Shown here: positions 1-6,210 of the stretch, piece after piece
Numbering within the stretch: position 1 is the first letter of the stretch
Layout: every line of letters starts with the position of its first letter
Origin: Rhodospirillales bacterium
GTDB lineage: Bacteria > Pseudomonadota > Alphaproteobacteria > Rhodospirillales > Casp-alpha2
Length of the DNA stretch: 7,746 bases
Direction: 5' to 3'
NCBI GenBank assembly: GCA_018664265.1
Contig: JABJOR010000008.1
Location: 1 to 7,746 of the forward strand
Notes under the pieces: generated by a model
Databases searched by the model: none
Seen by the model: only the letters and a program-made list of their open reading frames with translations
Told to the model about the DNA's origin: nothing
Program-made: the position numbers and the translations under genes

Positions 1-848
1 TCCATCCTGGAGAAGAAAAAAATGATCCAGAGCTTGCTACACAACTGGCAGCCCTCGGCGATGTTTATGTCAACGATGCGTTTTCCTGTGCGCACCGTGC
101 CCATGCTTCTACCGAAGGCATTGCGCGCCTGTTGCCAGCGGCAGCCGGGCGATTGATGCAAGGTGAGCTGGAAGCCCTGGAGACGGCACTTGGTAATCCG
201 ACAAGGCCAGTTGCGGCTATTGTTGGCGGAGCAAAAGTTTCAACCAAAATGGCAGTCCTTGGCAACATGATGGATAATGTGGACATGCTGATTATCGGTG
301 GTGGAATGGCCAATACATTCCTTTATGCCAATGGGATCGATGTCGGATCTTCGTTGTGTGAAAAAGACATGGCAGAACAGGCGCGCGAACTTTGCGCTGA
401 AGCAGGCTCAAAAGGCTGCGAAATTGTCCTTCCCTATGACGCAGTTATCGCCAATGAGTTCAAAGCAGGCGCAGGCTCTGCGACAACCCCGCTTAATTTG
501 ATCCCGCCCGAATCCATGATCCTTGATGTAGGCATTGAAACCATTGAACACATCAATGAAAAACTATCGATTTGCAAAACCTTGCTATGGAACGGGCCGC
601 TTGGCGCGTTTGAGATTGAGCCTTTCGATAAAGGTACCAATGCTGTAGCGCAAACGGCTGCAGCAAGAACCCAAGCGGGTGAACTACTCAGCGTCGCCGG
701 GGGCGGTGATACGGTTTCCGCACTGGCTAATGCTGGCGTGGTTGATAAGTTCACCTACGTATCAAGTGCCGGTGGCGCATTCCTTGAATGGCTCGAAGGC
801 AAAGACCTTCCCGGAGTGGCTGCCTTAAAGGATGCTGCAAACAGCTAA
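1..848 (+). CDS. pgk: Phosphoglycerate kinase, C-terminal part (5' end outside window)
   Basis: Phosphoglycerate kinase is the cytoplasmic enzyme that interconverts 1,3-bisphosphoglycerate plus ADP and 3-phosphoglycerate plus ATP in glycolysis and gluconeogenesis. The open frame runs in from the left edge. The first whole codon is at base 3 and gives [11 protein letters not shown], then a stretch with [17 protein letters not shown], both typical of the end of the N-terminal domain. Next come GGAKVSTK and [11 protein letters not shown] of the nucleotide-binding domain, [11 protein letters not shown] near the hinge, and the C-terminal glycine-rich [10 protein letters not shown] followed by [20 protein letters not shown]. 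About 281 residues are visible of a family usually near 390-400, so roughly the first 110-120 are missing. The Met/Leu-coded TTG at 132 is internal and is not a start. The TAA stop lies one base from the stop of the convergent tonB gene. Nothing looks damaged. Confidence 0.97.
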   Translation, partial: HPGEEKNDPELATQLAALGDVYVNDAFSCAHRAHASTEGIARLLPAAAGRLMQGELEALETALGNPTRPVAAIVGGAKVSTKMAVLGNMMDNVDMLIIGGGMANTFLYANGIDVGSSLCEKDMAEQARELCAEAGSKGCEIVLPYDAVIANEFKAGAGSATTPLNLIPPESMILDVGIETIEHINEKLSICKTLLWNGPLGAFEIEPFDKGTNAVAQTAAARTQAGELLSVAGGGDTVSALANAGVVDKFTYVSSAGGAFLEWLEGKDLPGVAALKDAANS

Positions 849-849
849 A

Positions 850-1692
850 TCATCCCTCTGTCAATTTGAAGTTGATGGGGACCTCGACCATTGCCGTAAC
901 AGCCACCCCGCCTTTTGTCGCCGGAGTGAACTTCCAGTGCTGCACAGCCTGACGTGCGGATCGGTCCAGCACCGGAAAGCCGGAACTCTCCAATATGGAA
1001 ATAGAAAGAGGAACCCCCGCTATGGAAACCTCAATACGCAAGAGAACCACGCCTTCCATATTACGCTTTCGCGCCTGCAGCGGATAAATCGGCTTTGGGT
1101 TACCCAGGTTGGCAGCATGGCAATCAGGGGGGACAAATTTCAACGACGCCATAGAAGAGGCCACATCATCTGTGTTCACAAGACTTGGCTCAGCTTTGCG
1201 AGCCCGCTGCGTTGAGATTTCAATTACTGGTGGCGTATGGATGACTTGCTGAATTTTCTTCCCTTCAGAAACAGATTGAAGAACAGGTTCTGGAGTTGGC
1301 TTGGGGACGGCCTTCGGGTTAGGTTCAGGAATTGGCTCAAGTTCAAGAACTGGATTTGGCTCTGGTTCTGGCATTAACTCAGGTTCTGGTATCGGCTCCG
1401 GCTCTACTATTGGTTCCGTCTCTGGTATTGGTTTCGGTTCTGGTATCGGCTCCGGCTCAGGTATTGCCTCTGGCTCAGGAGCTGCAACGTCATCAGGCGC
1501 TCCTGTTAAAGCCTCATATGTTGCCAGATCAATCGTCTCGAACAACAATGGTGGTGCAGGTGGTTTACTTTCAATATCAGGCATAATCATAACAGCCAGA
1601 ACAACAAAACCATGCAACGCCAAGGCATACACAACAGTCATATACTTTTGATACCTCTGGGAATACGCAGTGGCGCTGCTGACAGGGGTCAT
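850..1692 (-). CDS. tonB: TonB family energy transducer
   Basis: This is an inner-membrane-anchored periplasmic protein that passes proton-motive-force energy from ExbB/ExbD to outer-membrane receptors. It has 280 residues. There is a short cytoplasmic N-terminus, one membrane segment at about 18-38 that contains the conserved transmembrane His (H27), and a Pro/Glu-rich spacer at about 72-136. The TonB C-terminal domain spans about 198-280, with [20 protein letters not shown], a V-L-D-R-S-A-R helix and QHWKFTPA. The Ser four residues before the transmembrane His in E. coli TonB is Ala here. The ATG overlaps the stop of the upstream TlpA-like gene (ATGA) and has an AGGAGG seven bases upstream, so the start is secure. 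It is the last gene of the receptor operon, so it is probably a dedicated TonB for that receptor. ExbB and ExbD are not in the window. Confidence 0.93.
   Translation of the reverse strand: MTPVSSATAYSQRYQKYMTVVYALALHGFVVLAVMIMPDIESKPPAPPLLFETIDLATYEALTGAPDDVAAPEPEAIPEPEPIPEPKPIPETEPIVEPEPIPEPELMPEPEPNPVLELEPIPEPNPKAVPKPTPEPVLQSVSEGKKIQQVIHTPPVIEISTQRARKAEPSLVNTDDVASSMASLKFVPPDCHAANLGNPKPIYPLQARKRNMEGVVLLRIEVSIAGVPLSISILESSGFPVLDRSARQAVQHWKFTPATKGGVAVTAMVEVPINFKLTEG
1285..1479 (-). repeat. Pro-Glu repeat region inside tonB
   Basis: Degenerate tandem copies of an 18-base unit encode P-E-P-x-P-I type hexapeptides, residues about 72-136 of the TonB protein. The copies are imperfect ([30 protein letters not shown] and similar). 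Such proline-rich spacers are extended rods that let TonB span the periplasm. Repeat number could vary between strains by slippage, which is inference. Confidence 0.8.
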
Positions 1693-2177
1693 GACCCAAC
1701 CTCCTGTTTGACCCAGGTTTGCAAGACTGTCTCTTCAACCATACCGGAATAGGCTTTTTTCTCTCCGTTCCTGGAAATAAAATACGTTCGGGGTAATTCA
1801 CCACGCCATTTTTTATCAATCTCATAGCGTAAACGTTCTTTAAATGGATCAGCAAAAATCCAGGAAGTTGCATCCGCTAGACCGTATCGATTTAACACAT
1901 GCTCAATACGGTCCACATCTTCCGGTTTATCCGTTGATACCAGAACAAGGTTTACCTCAGGGGAATTTAGCCTGAGATTTTTCCAAAGCGGCATTTCGAC
2001 CAAACACGGAGGGCATGTAACAGACCAAAAATTAACAATAAGTGGCTTGTCCTTGTGGCTTTTTAAAATAGCTTCAAAGCTGCCTTGTATAAATTTCTGC
2101 GACTCGTCCGCTTGAATTGGAAACGTGGCAAAAACAATCAAAGACATAAGGACACAAGCACCAGGAAAATAACGCAT
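1689..2177 (-). CDS. TlpA/ResA-like thioredoxin-fold periplasmic protein
   Basis: A 162-residue thiol-disulfide protein of the TlpA/ResA type, expected to reduce or protect cysteines in the periplasm; the exact partner is not shown by sequence. Residues 1-23 form a signal peptide or uncleaved anchor (hydrophobic core [12 protein letters not shown], likely cut after IQA). The active site is C55-P-P-C58 in F-W-S-V-T-C-P-P-C, followed by E-M-P, and the cis-proline loop is at ELPRTYFI (Pro129). I chose the ATG at 2177 because it overlaps the upstream stop as TAATG, has AGGAG seven bases upstream and opens a proper signal peptide. The frame stays open to 2270, but that would add a non-hydrophobic, cysteine-containing leader inside the preceding gene. 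CPPC is common in thiol reductases that serve copper or cytochrome maturation proteins. It may keep the cysteines of the neighbouring lipoprotein reduced (inference). Confidence 0.9.
   Translation of the reverse strand: MRYFPGACVLMSLIVFATFPIQADESQKFIQGSFEAILKSHKDKPLIVNFWSVTCPPCLVEMPLWKNLRLNSPEVNLVLVSTDKPEDVDRIEHVLNRYGLADATSWIFADPFKERLRYEIDKKWRGELPRTYFISRNGEKKAYSGMVEETVLQTWVKQEVGS
1700..1705 (-). promoter_or_regulatory. Ribosome binding site of tonB
   Basis: Reads AGGAGG on the minus strand, seven bases before the ATG at 1692. It lies inside the end of the upstream coding region. It is a strong Shine-Dalgarno match that fixes the tonB start and supports coupled translation across the ATGA overlap. 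Confidence 0.8.
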
Positions 2178-3448
2178 TACACCGCTCCTGCCTTTTGGTT
2201 TTCTACCACAGGTGCAAGCCGCATCGAACGCCATCCCTCGACCATACTTGACCACGAAGCATGAACCCAACCATTGGCTACAACAAGAAACGGGTGATCC
2301 GCAGGACCGTTAGAGCTCGCAATACGCAAAGGAGTTGACCAGGTTTGGCCGCCATCCGCAGATTGCATGAAATAAAGCTCGCTTGCTTCACCAGTGAATT
2401 CTTTCCAAGTGAGAAATACGGATTGTCCGGTGCTCAAAACATCTGGATGGGACGCTTGATTTTCAATATTTCCAAAACCAAACGGCGCAGTGAAAGTTTC
2501 TTTTGTCGCCCCGGAATATGCATAGAACAATCCGCTACGGGCTTCACCATCGGTGTACCAGACGATATGCTGGTCACCTGTATCCGTAATGGATAGTGCT
2601 GGCCCATGATGAGGGCATCCATCAATAGCCCAACGATCTTCGCTAATACGAACCAGTGATTTTTTTTCGCCCAACTGCATGATGGCATGATCACGAATGT
2701 TTGGCTCAAACATATGGCGCCAGGCTATTACAGGCTTTTCACCGTCCAGAGCCATCGCCGTACGGCAACATTCACACGTGTGGTCAGCCGATTTCGTATT
2801 GACAGCAAAGCTCTCGCCTCGATTATCCGACCATGTGTAATAAAGGCTAATTCCCCGATAGGGTTCATCATTCCTGACGGCAGAGAACCATTCCCGTTTG
2901 TCGAGCCAAGCCAAATAAATGCGCCCCGATGGCGTCACAGCGAGAGAGTCAAAACGTTGGCTGACTGACGCATCTTCATCCGTTATAGGCATAGGTTCAG
3001 AAAACGATTTCCCACCATCAATAGAACGCGAAAAATACACAGCCCCGGTATACTTGCGCTGCCCCTTAGTCGTAAAGGAGACATAAATATCCGCATTCTT
3101 TGCAACAATGATCTTTGGTCTGTTTTCTCCATTTTTATCAACGGGCAAAGGCTTTGAAGTAATCTGTAGCGGGCTAGAAAACCCTTCCTTCAAGTTACTG
3201 GACGTTGCCATATAAACATGATCACGTTGCGCCCAGACTACCCACCACTGGCCCTTGGAATCAACAAATGGAGTGGGCACCTCGGCACATAATAACGAAG
3301 GGAGCGCATCATCTTGCAAACACGCCTCAGGGGCCAAACCTTCAGTAGGTGAGTGTTGATGCTCGACCTGCTGTTCTGGCCCGGCACAACCGCCAGCCAA
3401 AAGGCTGGCGGCAACACCAAACAAAGCATACAAAAATGTTCTGCACAT
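2177..3448 (-). CDS. Lipoprotein with Asp-box (BNR/sialidase-like) beta-propeller and Cys/His motifs
   Basis: A 423-residue predicted lipoprotein. R3, a hydrophobic core and L-L-A-G-G-C21 form a lipobox with Ala rather than Leu at -3; Ala at +2 predicts outer-membrane anchoring. The mature protein begins with a His-containing stretch (EHQH at 29-32). Three Asp-box motifs (S-x-D-x-G-x-[ST]-[FW]) stand at about 140-149, 205-214 and 361-370, the mark of sialidase-type beta-propellers. I see no convincing sialidase catalytic site, so an enzyme role is not supported. Unusual are D-H-T-C-E-C-C-R at 222-229 and D-G-C-P-H-H-G-P at 276-283, which could bind metal. The start overlaps the receptor stop (TAATG) with a GAGGGGG ribosome binding site seven bases upstream. 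By position it is the receptor's partner, perhaps a metal-binding or substrate-presenting protein (inference). Confidence 0.85.
   Translation of the reverse strand: MCRTFLYALFGVAASLLAGGCAGPEQQVEHQHSPTEGLAPEACLQDDALPSLLCAEVPTPFVDSKGQWWVVWAQRDHVYMATSSNLKEGFSSPLQITSKPLPVDKNGENRPKIIVAKNADIYVSFTTKGQRKYTGAVYFSRSIDGGKSFSEPMPITDEDASVSQRFDSLAVTPSGRIYLAWLDKREWFSAVRNDEPYRGISLYYTWSDNRGESFAVNTKSADHTCECCRTAMALDGEKPVIAWRHMFEPNIRDHAIMQLGEKKSLVRISEDRWAIDGCPHHGPALSITDTGDQHIVWYTDGEARSGLFYAYSGATKETFTAPFGFGNIENQASHPDVLSTGQSVFLTWKEFTGEASELYFMQSADGGQTWSTPLRIASSNGPADHPFLVVANGWVHASWSSMVEGWRSMRLAPVVENQKAGAV
2185..2189 (-). promoter_or_regulatory. Ribosome binding site of the TlpA-like gene
   Basis: AGGAG on the minus strand, seven bases before the ATG at 2177. 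It selects this start over the longer open frame reaching 2270. Confidence 0.75.
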
Positions 3449-5517
3449 TAGAATTCCCCCTCAATTCCAAAGTAAGCCGTTCTCGGCAAACCGGGGGCAA
3501 ACTCATGAGCGTTTGATCCAAAATCGGCAGCAGTCGCATATAACTCATCTGTCAAGTTCATAACGCGCCCGAACAAGCGGACATTTTCTGTAACGTCATA
3601 CCCAGCACGAAAGTTAAATAGGTCATGGCCACTGTACTTATGAGTGTTTTCCTCATCCATCCAGTATTCACCCATACTGACCCATTCCAGCTCAAAATCA
3701 CTTCCGTGCAAATAGTCCGGGCTGTATGCGAGGGATACATTACCCAACCAACGTGGTGCTGAATGCATTTCGTTGCTGCTATAGTCGGTTGTTGTGTCGG
3801 GGGCCCATTTTTCATACGTATGTTTTGAATATGATAAAGCCGCATCGGCTTTTAATTCAGGCGCAATCAGATAACCGATTTGGGCTTCAAGCCCCTTATG
3901 GAGTGTTTCTCCCGCATTTGAATTAACCCGGACATTACTTCCATCCTTATACGTAAGAATGTCATCCTTCTTGATCATGTAATAAGCTGATAGCTCGTAT
4001 GACAGGACACTCAATGGCTTGCCCCGCACACCCAATTCGTAGCTGTCTACTTTGACCGGATTCAAATGCATGGAATCCGCTGCTTTACCAGAGCGAAACA
4101 ATTTGGATTCCGATGGCGCACGAAACGCATGCTTATAAGATGCAAAACCATTAAAATCTTGCGTGAAAGCATATGTTGCCCCCAACTTTGGGCTTAGATG
4201 TAGATAATTAGTCGTGTTATCTCCTGGTCGGCGATGATTACCTGTTGTGAGAATACTCAGATGATTATCATATTCATACCTCATGGCATCGAGACGCAAA
4301 CCACCGGATAAGCGCAATTTTTCTATGGGAGAAAGTTCACCATGAACATATGGTGACGCCGACATAAAGGTTACATCGTAGTCATAAATTTTTTCATCAA
4401 TGGAATAACTTGTATAAACATTACCAACCTTTGTTCGAGAAATTTTATCCTCATCGCGCGAACCTGGGCTGTAGTCCAAATCTGCCCCGACAACCAGTCG
4501 AGTGCGATATGGTTGAAAGTCCATACGGTATTTGCTCATAACGCCTGCGGACATGTGGCCCGTAGTATAAACTACAGGATCATACCCAAGCGACCAATTG
4601 GGCAGCATCTCCATTTCATTCCAACGAAGATATGGTGTCATGCTGAGCAATGTATTCTGATCTTCGATTTCATAAGCGGAAGACAGCCGCAGAGCTTTTA
4701 CCTTGCGAAATGAAATAGGTGTATAATTTTCAGTTGGATTATTTTTGTAATCTTCTAGTAAAAGTCGAGACGATCCAGCCGTTTCCTGATCAATATTGGA
4801 CATGGAGAAAACTGTTTTGAGGAAACCGCCGTTACTGAGGAATTTGTCCCAACGCAACGTAGCGCTTTGTCGATCGTAGCCCGTTTTCTCTCGCCACCCA
4901 TCGGTATGGGACAAGTTCAAATCCATACGAACACTATCATCATCCCAGGTATTACTATAGGACGTTAAGGCACGCTTATACCCATGACCGCCAATTTCCA
5001 GTGATCCTTCCATTTCTCTTTCCATGGATGGCTCGCGCGTAAGCACATTAATTACCCCGCCAATAGCATCACTACCTTGCAGGGCAGAACCTGGGCCTTT
5101 TGAAACTTCGATACCTTCGGATTGCGGTACATTTATTTCGTACAGTGCATTGTGGTTAAAGAACCCGGTAGAGCGTGTGGGCACACCATCTTCCAGATAG
5201 AGATAAAGCGGGCTGGTCGAAATCGGCTGACGAATTGCCATTTTATGGCCTTCACCTCCGGTAACCGAGGCATGAACACCGGGTATACGCCCCATAACTT
5301 CTGAAGGGTGTGTTGCCCTGATATTTCGAAAAGAATCACCATTCAAAACATTGACTGTCGCAGCAGTCTCTGATTTCAACTGCTCTTCTCAGGTTCCTGT
5401 AACGGTAATCTCTTCAAGGGATGTTGCGTCTGCTGCAACGGCCGCAGCAAGCGGTAGTATGGTCAGTGCCGCAGTGGCGCAAGCATACGCACCTCGACAG
5501 AAAAATTTCTTTTCCAT
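3448..5517 (-). CDS. TonB-dependent outer-membrane receptor, interrupted by an in-frame TGA at codon 43
   Basis: An outer-membrane gated channel that imports a scarce ligand using TonB energy; a metal, probably copper, is suggested only by the upstream DUF2946 gene. Reading from the ATG at 5517 gives MEKKFF, a signal peptide ending near AAAVAA (residue 29), then the TonB box in LEEITVTGT (34-42), then TGA, then the plug: VMGRIPGV, YLEDGVP, V-S-K-G-P-G-S and GGVINVLTREPS. A barrel follows that ends in TAYFGIEGEF with the usual terminal Phe. Total length would be 689 residues, normal for the family. TGA stands where these proteins usually have Arg (VTGTR), one C-to-T change from CGA. The longest uninterrupted frame, from a TTG at 5379, lacks signal peptide and TonB box and could not work in the outer membrane. 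The gene is otherwise intact, so the lesion is recent, a sequence error, or read through. The start has a weak AAGAGA seven bases upstream. Confidence 0.88.
3456..3462 (-). promoter_or_regulatory. Ribosome binding site of the lipoprotein gene
   Basis: GAGGGGG on the minus strand, seven bases before the ATG at 3448. It supports the start that overlaps the receptor stop codon. Confidence 0.6.
5389..5391 (-). other. In-frame TGA stop within the receptor gene
   Basis: Codon 43 of the receptor frame. Both sides are in the same frame and both match the family: TonB box before, plug after. TGA is used as the true stop of tonB, the TlpA-like gene and the DUF2946 gene nearby, so a changed genetic code is ruled out locally. 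The next base is G, not one of the contexts best known for readthrough. Confidence 0.9.
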
Positions 5518-5618
5518 TTTTCATTCTCTTTATTTTTGAATTGCCATAGACCACACGTATGGATCGTTGCCCTACAATTGAATGAAGAGCGTGCAACGTG
5601 TAATCAGTTATCAGAAAT
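5518..5618 (-). promoter_or_regulatory. Intergenic leader between the DUF2946 uORF and the receptor; candidate Rho-dependent attenuation region
   Basis: A 101-base untranslated gap in an otherwise overlapping operon. On the minus strand, the end of the DUF2946 gene and the start of this gap (5575-5625) have 13 C against 7 G in 51 bases by my count, a mild C excess compatible with Rho loading. An inverted repeat CGTTGC/GCAACG lies at 5565-5570 and 5593-5598 with a 22-base loop, and there is no T-run after it, so it is not an intrinsic terminator. By analogy with the CruR system, transcription would stop here when copper is present. The function is inferred from gene order. Confidence 0.4.
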
Positions 5619-6101
5619 TCAGGAGAAAAATGGCGGTGCGCGTACAGGGCGCGACTCTAGAAATACGATAGAAGGCGATATATTGATATCAAGGGGTAGA
5701 GCTATACGTGACCGAACTAAACTCGGAGCCAAAACGGTAATTTGCACGCCTGGAACATAGCTGTGACCATCATTCAGAGGCAGGCAAAATACACAAAATT
5801 CAGAATAGTTGGCTTGATCCGGTAGAGGCTCTCCATTGGCATCAAGGCTTATGGTGCGCAAGCCATTGGGTGTGCAAATAACAACCGTGGTAAAAAACTC
5901 ACCACTCCCTGCGTTCAGGGTAGCGGCACCAGCAACAGATGACGGTAACAGTCCCCCAACAATCAGATTAAGCAAAAGTGCACCAAGCGCCAGCAACGAC
6001 GTCGCCTTGCGGCGCCTCGTATTCACATGCGTTGCTTTACGCCACCCATGTATTCTGGAAATTGATGCAAGTTTTTTCTTCATGTAGAGGAAACAGCCCA
6101 T
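5619..6101 (-). CDS. cruR: DUF2946 / CruR-like copper-responsive upstream ORF protein
   Basis: A small protein of up to 160 residues with a basic N-terminus (NTRRRKA), one hydrophobic segment at about 35-53, and the DUF2946 pattern: V-I-C76-T-P-N-G-L-R-T-I, G-E-P, then C103-V-F-C106 (codons 5784-5795). It ends in R-A-P-P at 154-157 (codons 5631-5642), three residues before the stop. In Bordetella pertussis a DUF2946 protein, CruR, heads a TonB-dependent-transporter operon and acts as a regulatory uORF: copper binding to the nascent CXXC relieves arrest at RAPP, and Rho then terminates transcription before the transporter gene. Motifs and gene order match that model here. The start is uncertain: ATG 6101 and ATG 6083 (giving MKKKLAS, 154 residues) are both open and neither has a clear Shine-Dalgarno. 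The copper role is inferred from family knowledge. Confidence 0.88.
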   Translation of the reverse strand: MGCFLYMKKKLASISRIHGWRKATHVNTRRRKATSLLALGALLLNLIVGGLLPSSVAGAATLNAGSGEFFTTVVICTPNGLRTISLDANGEPLPDQANYSEFCVFCLPLNDGHSYVPGVQITVLAPSLVRSRIALPLDINISPSIVFLESRPVRAPPFFS

Positions 6102-6210
6102 ACTAAAATTTTAGATTTACTACAAAAAATCTACAATAAGATTACCAAAGGCGTAAAGCATTAATCTAGCAGAGAGAAAATCTAAAGGATAAAATCACTT
6201 CACCTTGAAA
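6102..6210 (-). promoter_or_regulatory. AT-rich gap with possible operon promoter and palindromes
   Basis: The gap between the kinase stop and the DUF2946 gene, and the only place for an operon promoter. Two weak minus-strand candidates are TTTACG (6157-6152) with an 18-base spacer to TAGATT (6133-6128), and TTGTAG (6136-6131) with a 17-base spacer to TAAAAT (6113-6108). The second would begin transcription close to ATG 6101, favouring the ATG at 6083 as the true start. A perfect palindrome CTAAAATTTTAG lies at 6103-6114, and an inverted repeat TAGATTT/AAATCTA at 6112-6118 and 6127-6133. Palindromes this AT-rich occur by chance fairly often. No clear terminator for the kinase gene is visible. 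Confidence 0.3.

Noticed and set aside
795..810. Hairpin GAAGG/CCTTC near the end of pgk as a terminator
   Set aside because: Five-base stem inside the coding region with no T-run on either strand.
832..1215. Plus-strand 127-residue open frame after pgk
   Set aside because: It overlaps the tonB C-terminal domain in antisense and the end of pgk, and shows no recognisable motif.
1301..1651. Open frame on the + strand giving a Gly-Ser repeat protein
   Set aside because: It is the antisense reading of the Pro-Glu repeat of tonB; the repeat keeps both strands open. There is no ribosome binding site and no family match.
2178..2270. Longer start for the TlpA-like protein (ATG at 2270)
   Set aside because: The extension lies in the upstream gene, is not hydrophobic and would bury the signal peptide; ATG 2177 has AGGAG at the right distance and a TAATG overlap.
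3448..5379. TTG at 5379 as the true receptor start
   Set aside because: The product would lack signal peptide and TonB box, both of which are encoded in the same frame just upstream.
5389..5391. TGA as a selenocysteine codon or a changed genetic code
   Set aside because: The family has Arg here, not Cys; I see no clear SECIS-like hairpin right after it; TGA ends three neighbouring genes.
5414..5596. Minus-strand 60-residue open frame covering the receptor start
   Set aside because: It is out of frame with the clear signal peptide from ATG 5517, runs through the gap and has no domain. The Cys-rich end is a frame-shifted reading of the receptor signal peptide.
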